Assembly (NCBI GenBank): GCA_020226215.1
Contig: CM035236.1
Span: 935,001 to 999,000, forward strand
Direction: 5' to 3'
Origin: Sindora glabra
Taxonomy: Eukaryota > Streptophyta > Magnoliopsida > Fabales > Fabaceae
DNA length: 64,000 nucleotides
The position numbers were made by a program, and so were the translations under genes. The notes beneath the pieces are model-generated. The model worked only from the letters and a program-made list of their open reading frames with translations, did not search any database and was not told the origin of the DNA. Of this stretch, positions 48,501 through 60,004 are shown piece by piece. Every line of letters begins with the position of its first letter. Position 1 is the stretch's first letter.

Positions 48501-51470
48501 CACTTTCAAATTCTAAATATTTCTAGTTCAATAAAAGAAATATCATATAATCTATTTAAAGAAATTTTTTGGGTAATACATTCATTAAAATAAAATCATA
48601 ATGACATTTTTTAATAAAAAATTTAGTATCCATATTTTACCATGACATAAAATAAATAAAAATTTGTAACTTTCATATTCAAACATTCATTTCGTCTTTA
48701 GTAATTACTAGAGTAGAGAAATAAATTTAAAAATAAATAAACTAATTAAATTATGTATCTTGAAACTTTAAAATTTATAGAAAGTACTTAAGGGAAAAAT
48801 TCAGATATTACAATTCTATGCATTTCTTTGAATTAAATAGCCTGATTTAATTATATATAAAGTATCAATGTTTAGTAGGAATTAGTACGGATAAGATTAA
48901 ACAAGTTAACAAAAATATTTAATTTGGCATCTTTTATAAAATCCCGAAAATGTTTAATCCATTTCCAAGCATTTAACCATTCATATCCATTTTTAACTGC
49001 AAGTGCTGGTTATTTGCAATTAAGAATAGTTATCCAAGGATAATTATTTTTATCAAAATTTTTCTTACATTAACAATTAAAAAAATGAAGTCAAAATTTT
49101 ATGTCAAAATATTAATTTGTTCTCCATTTTCTAAATTTGATACGAATGTACAATTAAACTCATTTTTTACAATTTTATCCTCATTTTTTATTTTGAAAAA
49201 CTCACAATGTCAATTAATGGATACAAATGTCATTTGACTTAATTTAATTTTCCTTTAATTATTTTCTTGTACTTTTCTTTCTTCTTATCTTATATACATC
49301 CGAACAAAAAAAAAAGAATTTTTTTCCTTATCATTTTCTTTCCTCTTATTTTTTTAAATTTTCTTTCTTTTCTTTTTTTTTAGTCAAGCAAAGGTAGAGA
49401 AAATAAAAAAAATAATCCATATAACATCTTGATATAATAAGAGGACAAAGACAAAAATTGAACTACTTACATAAGATAAAATTTCGGTCTGACATAAAAG
49501 TGCATACAATTTTTTTTTTTTGAAAAAGTTTAGTATTGCTGATTAAGTAAGAATAAGACTTTCTTAAATTATATGTATTCTTGACCGATTAATACCCATT
49601 CTTAATTTATCAAATTTTAAAATCATTTTTAATTAAAAGCAGACGATTCAGAATGGATGAGGAAAATTTGCACCGCCTTAATGTTTAGGATGGGGTTGTT
49701 GAGTATTTTCCTATTAATTGTTAATAAAATTTGCACGAAAGTTTAAAATTTGATGTATCGTCTGGTAATACTATTTTTGTACTATTTAATAAAACTCTTA
49801 ATTGTAATTTGACGTAACGGTTTTCTTTCCTCTTATGATTTATCCTCTATTTGTCTTTTTTCTTTTCGAGATTTTAATAATTGATTTCTTAATTACTTTT
49901 TTTAATAATATAAGTGGTAATTCGTTTAACATGAAATCAAGGACCCGAATCATAATGTAAAAAGAACAAGGTTTCTACGGCAATATGGGTACCATTGTCC
50001 CATTAAGATTGTCAGCAATTATTTTTTTAAAATTATCTTTTTTTAAATTAGATTCTCAAATTTACCTTAAATTTTTTTTATGAAATTTCATTAAATATTT
50101 TAAAGTAAAATACACAAACTTACCTTAAATTTAGTTAAAATTACGAAAACCTGCCTTCTAATTTTAAGATATACATTGATCTTTCCTTAATTTTATAAAA
50201 ATGCTACTATTAAATACACTTTGAAAAAGGCCATTAAATAACTAAAAATTTTAACTATTATGGCCTAATCAATGGTTAAAGACATACCAAAATAACAGGA
50301 ATAGTATTATTATTATTTGGCTAATGGAAGAAACAACTATATGGAAAAGAAGAATTTGGATAAAATTTTTATATAATCATCGATATTTAGATACTTCAAC
50401 AATTCGTTTCTCGTTTTAGAGATAATACAAAGATCTTATCCCAACCGAATTTGCTAAATACTTCATTTTCATTGGTATCGTGATGGTACTAAATAAACTT
50501 TATTTCTTTATTTATGGTGATGCCTTGGATTCAATCAATTTTCTTTTACCAGTAAAGCGCCAACGAATAAGCTTACTTTTCTATTCCTTTTCAGTTTTGA
50601 AAAACAAATAAGTAAATTAATCATCAAATTCATGAATAAGTATCCCAACTTTTTTTTAATGAGAAATTGTTTAAACACTTTTCGTAGATTATAACTTGGT
50701 ATTTCCGTTTGAGTAATAACTTTTTTTTTTTTGGGTAACCTGTGTAACTTTAATTAAACGTTGAAGGGGTCTGTGTATTTTGTTCAATATTTTAATTTTA
50801 ACTTAATTTTATTTGAAGATATGATATTGATTATATATATTAATTACTAATTAATTTGTTGATGTTATTATTCATGCGTCTAATTTAAAAATTCAAGTAT
50901 ATTAAATATAAATAACGGGATTGTTATATATTTTAAAAAATTATATATTGAACACTAAATATGATGTTTAAATTAATAAATTTGTACAGACACTTTGCAG
51001 ATTATGTTTGGCGTGCACTCGAGTAATCTTTACCTTTTTCTTTTTTCTTAATAAACAAAAGAGTAATTAAATTACTAATTCATTCATATAAAGATCAGAC
51101 TTCAAGTTTTATATATCGTGAAAGGTACAAAAATTTGAAAGGAAAAAATATTTGAAAGTTATTTTTATTTTTAAATATATATTTGGAATTATAGTTTTTA
51201 AAACTAAATTATAAAAATAATTATCCAAACAAAAAATTTTATTCTTAAAAACATAAAAACAAAATACTCTCTTTAAAAACAGTTAAAAATAAAATATATA
51301 AGTTTCGTTCATTTTATCCAAAAATTATTTTTTATTGTTATTTTAAAATTATTGTTAAAAAAGTTGAGCATATGAAATATTCTTTACCTTCTAATTGTTC
51401 TATAATTATAATCCTCCAAAAAATATTTCCAGCTAAATCAATCCTTTGTCTTGGGTAACTTTCAAATTTT
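45530..51470. other. Long gene-free AT-rich region
   Basis: No gene could be supported across about 6 kb. Most of it is AT-rich with short homopolymer runs. 47.2-48.82 kb has a mixed composition that looks like plant LTR sequence: read on the minus strand it opens tgtaatatctgaatttttcc at about 48813, and a 39-bp repeat of aacacatgtcattat lies at 47213 and 47252. I could not find a matching end, internal coding region or target duplication, so a solo LTR is only a possibility. Remaining open frames (47872-48354) are short and motif-free. Confidence 0.4.
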
Positions 51471-51472
51471 AC

Positions 51473-53702
51473 CGTGCGTTTGGAATGGGTGAAAAGGCAG
51501 GAGGTAAAAGTGAAAAAGTGAAAATAGGGGTGAAATTCCAAAATTCATCTGTTTAGTTAGGGGTGAAAACATGGGGAGGAGGGCGAAATGAAAAAAGAGA
51601 ATTTCGCTGGATTGAGGTGAAATTGTCCCCTCTTCAAATTGGGGTGAAATCGGGATGGGCGTAACTCGGCAAAATCATTTTCCATTTTCTGCCCTTCTCC
51701 TTCAACATGCCCTCTTCTCTGCCTGCACAACGCTTCTCAACGTCGGAGAAGATCGCTTGCCGTTCGGTGCCTTGCTCGCCACCGGCTTTTGGTAGCGATT
51801 GCCGATCAGGTATCTGCTTTTTCCTCCTAATTATTGCAAGCTTTCTGTGTTGTTTTTGGCGTCTTTTGGCAGGGGACTTCAATGGAGATGTACTGTCCAA
51901 TTCGGTGTGAATCTCCGGTAGATGAGGCGGCAAAAGGTGCTCCGAAGGCAGACGAAACTCTTGCAAGGCCGACCTGCTGGTGGCGTGGGCGGAGAAAGAC
52001 GGCTGAGCATGAACTTGAAACCCGGCAGTGCTCCAATCCGACCTATTTCCATTTTTTTTAATTTTATTTATATTAAATTTAATTTTTTCTGTCAATATTC
52101 ACATCCTCTCCATCTTCGTACTAAACACGAATGAAAATAATGTTTGATTTGTTATTTTTGGAATGCAATCCGATTGTTGAATTCTCAGACTATTTGCTAA
52201 ATTGAATAATAGGGAAGATTCAGCAGTTTTGTAAATATGTAGTATGGAAAATGTAATTAATAAATTTTCAATTTTTTAGGATACTTTTGGTAATTAAAAA
52301 AATGATGTGTTTGACAGCGTTAAAATGGCTTAAAATTATACGTTAAAGGCAAAATGTAATCAATAAATTTTTTCTACTAAAATAATATAGTAACGGTATA
52401 TTATAGTTAAATTTAATTAAATTACTTGATTTTTCTTTCAACAATCATAATTATCACATTATATGGCTATTTAACAAACAATTGGTACATTATTTTATAA
52501 ATCCAATTATTGTACGTTTATCAAAATATAATAATTCTATAATTAATTAACAAGTCCAATTATTCTATAATAAATTCACTGATTTCACTTGTTGGAAAAT
52601 ATCAAAAAAAAAATAAGAGTTAAATTATTATTTAATCTTACACGAATGTAGGCAGTGCTAATAAAAAATCATAAATAAAAACATGCCGATGTAGAATTAA
52701 AAATATTTCATTTTTCAAAAATATATTTTAAAATTATCGTACAAAATTTTTAAAAGTTATTAACTATATTAAATTTAAATTTTTAAATACAAATATAGAA
52801 ATAAAAGTGTTAAATTTTTAATATTTATTAAGCATATGTAATTTAAAATTATAAATATTAATGTGTAACTAATTCAAAAAAAATTTTTAAGATAAATTAT
52901 TTTATACATATATTATATTTTTATTTCATTATATTAAATAGTATTATAACTACCTCACCATAAGATTTTCTTTTGAAGTATAGTGCAAATTTTTTAAAAT
53001 TTATTAATTATATGAAATTTAAAATTATAAATATAAATATAAATATATAAGTAATAAGATAAAAATTTAACATAAGTTATTTTATCCGTAAATAATATTT
53101 TATTTTTATTTATTAAATAATATTATAACTACCCCACCATAAGATTTTTTTTAAAATTATAGTGCAAATTTTATAAAATTTATTAATTTCATGAAATTTA
53201 AAATTATAAATATAAATATGTAAGTAATTAGATAAAAATTTAACATAAATTATTTTATCAATAAATTATTTTTTATTTAATTTTATTAAATAATATTATA
53301 ACTACCTCACCATAACATGATTTTAAAATGATAATGCAAATTTTATAAAGTCCATTAATTATATGAAATTTAAAATTATAAATATAAATATATAGGTAAT
53401 AAGAAAAAATTTTAACATAATTTTCTTTAACCATAAATTATTCATAATATAATTTTATTAAATAATATTATAACTATCTCAACATAACATAAGAAAAGGA
53501 TATTTTAATCATTTTACTCATTCACATTTCTTTTTCTCTCTATTTTCACCCAATCCAAACAAAGAGAATTCATTTTATTCTTATTTACTTCTCCTCTCAT
53601 TTTTACTCATTCCAAATACCACAAAATAAATTTTTTCACCTCGGCCTTCTTTCGCCCCCAACTACTCTCTCGTCTATTTTCATCTCCACCCAAACATGTC
53701 AT
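51473..53702. mobile_element. Probable DNA-transposon-like element with related ends
   Basis: The left side reads gcgtttggaatgggtgaaaa at about 51477. The right side carries related inverted words: tctattttcacccaatccaaa at about 53540 (first 20 bases tctattttcacccaatccaa), ttttactcattccaaatacc at 53599 and catctccacccaaacatg at about 53681. Inside are a GC-rich patch (51.69-52.06 kb) and a tandem array (52.78-53.48 kb). This fits a non-autonomous element whose ends repeat a 'TTTGGAWTGGGTGAAAA' word. Target duplication was not found, so the limits are approximate. Confidence 0.45.
52780..53490. repeat. Tandem array, period about 172-179 bp, four units
   Basis: The anchor aactacctcaccataag (variants) starts at about 52948, 53127, 53300 and 53472. 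Each is followed by a stretch with tgcaaattttataaaatt, tatgaaatttaaaattataa and ataatattat. A weaker earlier unit lies before 52948. The units are AT-rich and non-coding. Confidence 0.8.
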
Positions 53703-53886
53703 CACGGGGAGACGTTGGGGCGGAACAATTTTTTTTTTTACTGAGGTGAGGCCTAATTCCTGAATGCTGAAGCGTTATTGCCCTCGTAAACGCGGGAACC
53801 GCTCAGAAGACATAGCGAGAGATTATGCTTTGCTTGATGCCATCGCCATGCTGATGCCGTGAAAAAGGGTCCACAGAATCCACATT

Positions 53887-53894
53887 TTATATAT
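53887..53894 (+). promoter_or_regulatory. TATA box of the ADNT1-like gene
   Basis: TTATATAT lies about 140 bases before the ancestral start position (54032) and about 180 before the first usable ATG (54074). Initiation about 30 bases downstream would give a 5' UTR containing a short upstream frame at 54016-54042 (ATG CTC ... TGA). Confidence 0.5.
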
Positions 53895-54073
53895 TACAAG
53901 AAGCTCTTGTTCAATCACAAATTTTCGTTATTCATTTTGTATCATTTTTTCCGGTTACCTTGCTTCCTCGTATCGCTGCTTATTGAACGTGATTGCTAGG
54001 GCTCCGACGACGTTAATGCTCTTTGGTTTTGACGGCGTCTGACCGGAGGACCAGTGATTCTGCGGTCTCTACT

Positions 54074-57000
54074 ATGGTCAATCTCGCAGATGAAGCCAAG
54101 CTAGCCAGTGACGGAGTAAAGGCACCTAGTAATGCCGCTCTCACCATCCGCAAGTCTCTCGTCACTGGAGGAGTCGCCGGTGGAGTGTCAGTTCACTCTT
54201 TCAATGCTCTGATCCCTTTTCCTTCTTATTTTTGTTGATATCGCTCCCTCTCTCCCTGGTCTTCTGGTTTTGCTATGTGTATATTTCATTTTTTTTTTCC
54301 TGCCTTCCCTCTTCCTTTATTTCTTCCTCAATTTTTTTTTCTTAGACGTTTGCTTTGCTTGCAATGCCTGACAAGAAATGGTGAAACTCTCTTGCTATGC
54401 TAAAGGTTGTTTACAGACTATATTTAACTCTGCGCATATGAAATGATGAAACTCCGTTGCCGTGATCATTTCCTGGTTCAGGCCTGGTTTTGAAATTTAA
54501 TTTCTCACTTCTTGTGGCCGTAAGTTTTAATTACTGCTACCCAACAATGTTTCCTATCATCATATTTACAGAAGGCCCGCCGGAAAGAATTTTGATTGAA
54601 TTTTGGTAATCAAACTATTTTATTGGTTTAAACGTGCTGTTCCTTTTTTTGCCCTCTGAAGGTAGACTGAAGAAAATTCCAGAGCAAAGAGTGTATATAA
54701 CATAATATACAAATTAGTGCGGCAGGTTTATGCGCCTCATAGCAAAGAGTGTATATAACATATTATACAAGTTAGTGCGCAGTTTTCTCTTGTGGGCTCT
54801 ATATATATTTATTTGATAATTTTCTTCCAAAATAATGCCCTTATATTTATTGCATCCATAGAATGAGACTCTTGCTGTCAAAATGCTGTACTTTCTGAGG
54901 CGGTAAATTTTGTTGCTGAATTTATATGTAGTTGTTCACTGACGTTACAATATTAGCTGTATTTTTTTCTTGGCATGGATGGGGCAGATTTCACCTTACA
55001 ATTGCATGTATGAGGTGCTATGTTCAGCTTGCATTTTGCTAAAATCGCATTATGTATATGCTCTCTGTAACAGGTCACGGACTACTGTGACTCCTTCGGA
55101 GAGATTAAAGATTCTGCTGCAGGTAGCTCTCACTATTTTTCTTGCTACTGCTAAGCGTTAATCTCCCTGCCCTTTCAGGAAAAATGAAACATGAACGAAA
55201 GTGTGGATATTCTTTACATCCACATTAAATTTTTATGCAGCATGTTCACCCATGGGCTATGTCTATATGCACTATTGTTGTCTAATGAACATATGTTTGG
55301 TTGTATAACCCTATGATGCTGTATATCTGATTATCAACTCTCTTTATATGACATGGGTGTTGGCTTTTGGATGAGTCGATGGATGCATGCTTGAATAGTT
55401 GTATGTGTGTTGAGACACAAGGGAACGGCGGGGGGATATTTTGTGCATTGTAGACATTTCTGCTGATTGCATAAGAAATAAACTGCTTTCTGAAAATGCA
55501 GGTTCAAAATCCTCACAAAATAAAATACAATGGAACAATTCAAGGTTTGAAATATGTTTGGAAAACTGAGGGTTTTAGAGGAATGTTTAAAGGAAATGGA
55601 ACTAATTGTGCTCGTATTGTCCCAAATTCAGCAGTGAAGTTCTTTAGCTATGAGCAAACATCTAAGTAAGCTTCTGCACATCTATATGGCATTCCATATT
55701 CTATTTTTTCTAGTTGTAATTCAGATGAGGCTTCCACTATTCATTAAAGGATGAATTGAAACCATTATTTATAATAGTGCATTCCTTTTTTTTTTATTCC
55801 CAATTACGTATCCTAGCTTATTAATAGAGATGTAAAACGGGCCTCCGGCCCGCAGGCTTTGCGGGTAACCAGCGGGTGCGGGGCGGTCCAGGTCCTCCTT
55901 TCTCTTGGCCCATTTTTCTTGCGGGCTTATGCGGGCAAGCCCACGCGGGCTTGACCGCGGGCCCCGCGGGCCTATGCGGGCTTTTTATTTTTTTATTTTT
56001 TAATAATTTTTTAAGTATTTAGGAAGTTTTTTAATGTAATTCAATTCTTAATTTAATATACAACAATTTAATATAATTTTTGTAGACTTATTTAATTACC
56101 TAATTATACAAAATAAAAAAAATCCACTTAGATAATTATAATTTATAAAAGAAAATTAGATTTTTTAATCTATATTAATCTAATATTTCTTTAAACATGT
56201 CTTTTTTTATTTTTAAAATTTAATTTTTTATTTTTGTATGTATATTTTTAATAATTTAATTATAAAAAAAAAGAAAAAAAATGTGGGCTACCCGCGGTCG
56301 CCTGCGGGCCCCCGCAGTTCTATAAAAAAATATCCGTTTTTTATGCAGGCTTATGCGGGGCACCCGCGTGGACCCGCCCTGCATAGCCCGCCCCGCCCCA
56401 CTTTACATGTCTACTTATTAATATGGCATTGACAATTTTTTCCTCATTATACTAATGCAGGGGTATTTTATATCTTTATCGACAACAACCTGGAAATGGT
56501 ACAGCACAGCATACCTCCCTCTGTAGTTACTTCCTCATGTCTCTGCATTATAAAATACCATTTCCGCATCTAAATGTTGTTACATAGTCCCTTTACAAAT
56601 AAAGTAGCTACAACAATTATGTGCAATTTAAATTATGCTTCCAGATATATTACAGTTTGAAAGTGGTTATGATTGAGTCTGTGGTATTCTGCAGGCTATA
56701 TGCTAGTCGTTACATAGTTCAATAAAACTAATAGAACTGGTTGCCTCCTCTATCTTGATTGATGTCTGACAGTCGTGTTGTTGTTTTACAAATTACAAGG
56801 GTAACACATTTGATTACTTTGTTAATGGATAGGTTTGTGAGGATAAAAATTTCGTCGTGGTGATTGTCATTCATCTCTTCCTTTTTTTTTCCCGTCTTTA
56901 ATGTTTAAAGGGACATTTGACACATTCATAATGTATTCTATAATTTATATTTAAGTACAGTTGTCTGTCCTGCTTAAAATTGTGCTTGAGGCATATGAGT

Positions 57001-58289
57001 GCCTGCAAGCATATAGTATTAGTCCTTGATCTGTGATTGTTAGTCCATGTAATTACTTCCCTTTTCAAGTCCTTACTTCTTAGGATGATATGGTCATGGA
57101 ACAGTTTTTGTATCTGCAAAACAAAAATATGTTTTCTGGCTAATATTCATGTTACTTCCTTTGCTTGTGAAGAAGAAGCTCAGCTCACTCCTCTTCTACG
57201 TCTTGGAGGTGGTGCTTGTGCTGGGATTATTGCCATGTCTGCTACTTACCCTATGGACATGGTGCGAGGAAGGCTTACTGTCCAGGTGTTGTTAAACAAG
57301 TCAGAATTTTTAGAATTTTGTTTATTTGGACTTCTGCATATATAGTCGAATTGTTTAGTTTGATAGCTTCATATTCAGTGAACTTTGTAGACAGAAAACT
57401 CTCCTGGCCAATACAGGGGAATTTTTCATGCTCTTTCAACAGTCTTCCGGGAGGAAGGCCCTCGGGCTCTGTATAAAGGATGGCTGCCTTCTGTCATAGG
57501 AGTTGTAAGTAAACAATGTTTGATTCTCAATGCAGATGGAATGTTTTTCATCTCTCCATTCTGGAATCCTGCTTGCAGATGATCCTAGAAGCAAATTTAT
57601 CAGTCTTTATTTCCTATATTTAAATATTTCTATGTTGAATACTGTATGAAGAGGCATAAAATCTTACTTTGGCCTCGGCAGATATCATATGTGGGTCTTA
57701 ATTTTGCTGTATATGAATCTCTAAAAGATTGGTTGATTCAAGCTAAACCACTTGGGTTAGTTGAAGATTCTGAGTTAAGTGTGGCTACAAGGCTAGCATG
57801 TGGGGCTGCTGCTGGAACTGTCGGCCAAACAGTTGCATACCCTCTTGATGTCATTCGGCGAAGAATGCAGATGGTTGGCTGGAAAGATGCTGCTTCGGTT
57901 GTTGCTGGCGACAGGAAGAGCAAAGCACCTGTTCAGTATACTGGCATGTTGATGCCTTTAGGAAAACAGTCCAAAATGAGGGCTTTGGAGCATTATATAA
58001 GGGATTTAGTCCCCAACTTGGTGAAGGTTAGTCTATACCAAACCTCATTAGCATCTAAGTCGAGTCATAATGTTCTATCATAAACTGTATTTCGTTGCAC
58101 CGTTATTGGTGGCTTGCTTGTATTTGTAGGTATTTTGTTATAAAATTCTTAAGACAACAAATTTGAAGATTGAGAAGAATTTTAACTGTATTTTGATTTC
58201 TTTAGGTGGTCCCATCCATAGCTATTGCCTTCGTGACATACGAGGTAGTTAAGGACATTCTTGGAGTTGAAATGAGAATCTCCGACTGA
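54074..58289 (+). CDS. ADNT1: Mitochondrial adenine nucleotide carrier, ADNT1-like, with start loss and local frameshift
   Basis: Eight plus-strand exons: 54074-54186, 55074-55122, 55502-55665, 56461-56498, 57173-57285, 57391-57504, 57682-58026 and 58206-58289. All are GT-AG; from the ATG at 54074 the product is 339 aa. Three carrier repeats are visible, with motifs PSERLK, PMDMVR and PLDVIR, and the signature 'EGFRGMFKGNGTN' in the first. ADNT1 (At4g01100) exchanges AMP/ADP/ATP across the inner mitochondrial membrane. Two features are abnormal. The codon matching the family's initiator Met is ACG at 54032-54034 (followed by GCGTCTGAC, 'ASD'). In exon 7 the frame is shifted from about 57949 to 58007, so the third repeat's 'EG..ALYKG' signature reads as unrelated residues before the frame recovers. 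The gene may be a young pseudogene or may start at 54074. Confidence 0.85.
55817..56421. mobile_element. Non-autonomous hAT-like element in intron 3 of the ADNT1-like gene
   Basis: The element is 55825-56413 (589 bp). It starts TAGAGATGTAAAACGGGCC and ends with the inverted counterpart ...CTTTACATGTCTA. It is flanked by a perfect 8-bp duplication CTTATTAA at 55817-55824 and 56414-56421. The 8-bp duplication and TAGxxATG-type ends are typical of hAT elements. Subterminal zones are GC-rich with repeated gcgggcttatgcggg words, and the centre is AT-rich and non-coding. It ends only about 40 bases before exon 4, close to the branch-point zone. Confidence 0.9.
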
Positions 58290-59183
58290 AGGACGTTTCT
58301 TGCAATTGCAACGAGCTCTTATGGGGATTACCTTCAAAGGCGGGAGTATTATTGGGTATATTTATTATTTTTTTTTTTACTTTAACAGAAATTTTAAGAT
58401 CCGTCTTGTAGCTCGATGTATTATTTGTAGAAATTGGCCACAAGGATATGAAATAAGATGCAGTAGATGCAATTGTAACAACTTCCTAGATGACATTGGT
58501 AATGCTTGTCAATGATCCTGTACAGAAAAGAAAAAGAAACCTTAACTACTGAATAAAACTAATTTCGGTCCATTCTCACATATGAGCAACATGATGCGTT
58601 CTTTCGCGTTTGATTTCGGTGCCTTCCATCTATAATCTATTATAAGAAGCATATCCAATAGAGTAATGCTAATGCCAAGTATTTTAGCCACAACGAACGT
58701 CGCATGTACTTTTGAGCTATAGTACGAAAAATATTTTTTTTTAATCCCAATATCCAATAGCTTTTAAGTATCAATTATGGTCTTAAAAAGATAGTATCAA
58801 GCAAATTATATTTTCTGGAGGAGTCTCAGCAATGGCAAATTATAGTAAGACATCATTTACCTTTGGGTATTCTTTTAGCAACAGTGAGATTTGCCTTGTA
58901 TTCCTAAAACCATACTTCGATATAATTATATTTTTTGGTAATTCTCTAATATGCAAATTATCACGCTTCCAGCAATCTCTGATGATGCATGGGTCTGCTT
59001 GCTAACTCGTTCTGAGGCTTTCTGCATGCTCTTCTCTCTCTTCTCCACCATCGTGCGAATTCTGCTCTCTCTTTCTGGACTAAGAGCAAGTCTTCTTTCA
59101 GATTATTTACAGAAACAAAGAAAGAGGAGCTTAAGAGAAGCAAAGCGAAGCCCACGTGATATACAGCTTATGAACTTGTTCCG
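58290..59183. other. 3' flank of the ADNT1-like gene and intergenic DNA
   Basis: The first 250 bases or so are likely 3' UTR (aataaaact at 58552 is a possible poly(A) signal). The rest has no gene that I can support. The plus frame at 58951-59190 (LLSDYLQKQRKRSLREAKRS near its end) and the opposite frame have no known motif. Confidence 0.4.
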
Positions 59184-59336
59184 ATGGTAAACAATTGTAA
59201 GGATAGTGCTCAAAGAAATCAACTTCGAGCTTCGAGAAGTGCTTCTACTCTTTTAGAACTCAATGGAGACAAACATCAAGAGGCAAGTAATTTAGCCCAA
59301 AGAATTTCACTTTTCACGGGCATATTGAGCACATGA
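59184..59336 (+). CDS. Small open frame of unknown function (50 aa)
   Basis: ATG at 59184 opens a 50-codon frame reading MVNNCKDSAQRNQLRASRSA and on to QRISLFTGILST, ending in TGA. Composition is protein-like (polar, Arg/Ser/Leu-rich) and the local GC content exceeds the flanks. It could be a small gene, an exon remnant or chance. I recognise no family, and there is no splice evidence. Confidence 0.2.
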   Translation: MVNNCKDSAQRNQLRASRSASTLLELNGDKHQEASNLAQRISLFTGILST

Positions 59337-59921
59337 ATTGTGTGAGGAAAATGGATAAAACTATCAAGTGCATTGGCATTTCTCTACTTCTAATGTTGCA
59401 TTTGTCAAATGTATTATTTGTTTTGTCATCTGTCAGTTACATCAGCATCATTTTCATCTCTAACCTTTCTCTTCAACTCTTCTATGCATCAAATCTACCA
59501 ATCAATCACAATAATAAAAATATATATAGCAGAAAGATTTTTATGATTGAAAAAATGTGATCTGGTTCATGATCAAACATGTTATTGGGGACTTCAGATT
59601 ATGATAAGCTGGCAGTGTAGACATGAACTCATGGCCAGGGCATTGGTTTAGTTTCACGTATTTCAACCTGATGAAGAGTTAAAATAGTAAGGTTGCTTCT
59701 GTATAGTAACCATTCTCATTATTAGCAACCGGAACCAATTGTAGGAGGGGAAGTAAATCAACTGTTACTGTTCCCATCTCCAGCTGAATTGACAGAGAAT
59801 ACATGATAATATATTCTACATACATAACAGGATGCATCAAAAACAGTCTCTGACACATCCAAACCTTTTTTTCCTACAATTGAAGGACAAAAAACGAGAA
59901 ATTATATGGTCAATGAGAGGA

Positions 59922-59938
59922 GGGGGGGGGGGGGGGGG
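59922..59938. repeat. Poly(G) tract of 17
   Basis: An uninterrupted run of 17 G lies 67 bases past the stop codon of the CIP1-like gene. Its transcript would carry a poly(C) run in the 3' UTR. Such tracts are rare in plant DNA, mutable, and prone to sequencing length errors. Confidence 0.9.
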
Positions 59939-60004
59939 AAGGGCTATTCTCGTCTCTTTTTTTCCCTCTCTTAGAAGGAGTGTACATACATGGCAGTGAC
60001 ATCT

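Noticed and set aside
47210..48815. Solo LTR on the minus strand
   Set aside because: The start tgtaatatctg and general style fit, but I found no partner end, no 5-bp target duplication and no internal region, so it is mentioned only as a possibility.
51707..52061. Possible two-exon gene on the plus strand (MPSSLPAQRF..., intron 51810-51872)
   Set aside because: GT and AG are present, but the intron is 63 nt and keeps the frame, which then stops at GTG TGA near 51910. Joining does not reach the downstream open frame, and no motif is recognised.
51634..52095. 153-codon minus-strand frame
   Set aside because: Overlaps plus-strand open frames in the same GC-rich patch; composition is arbitrary, with no domain. 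Likely a by-product of local GC content.
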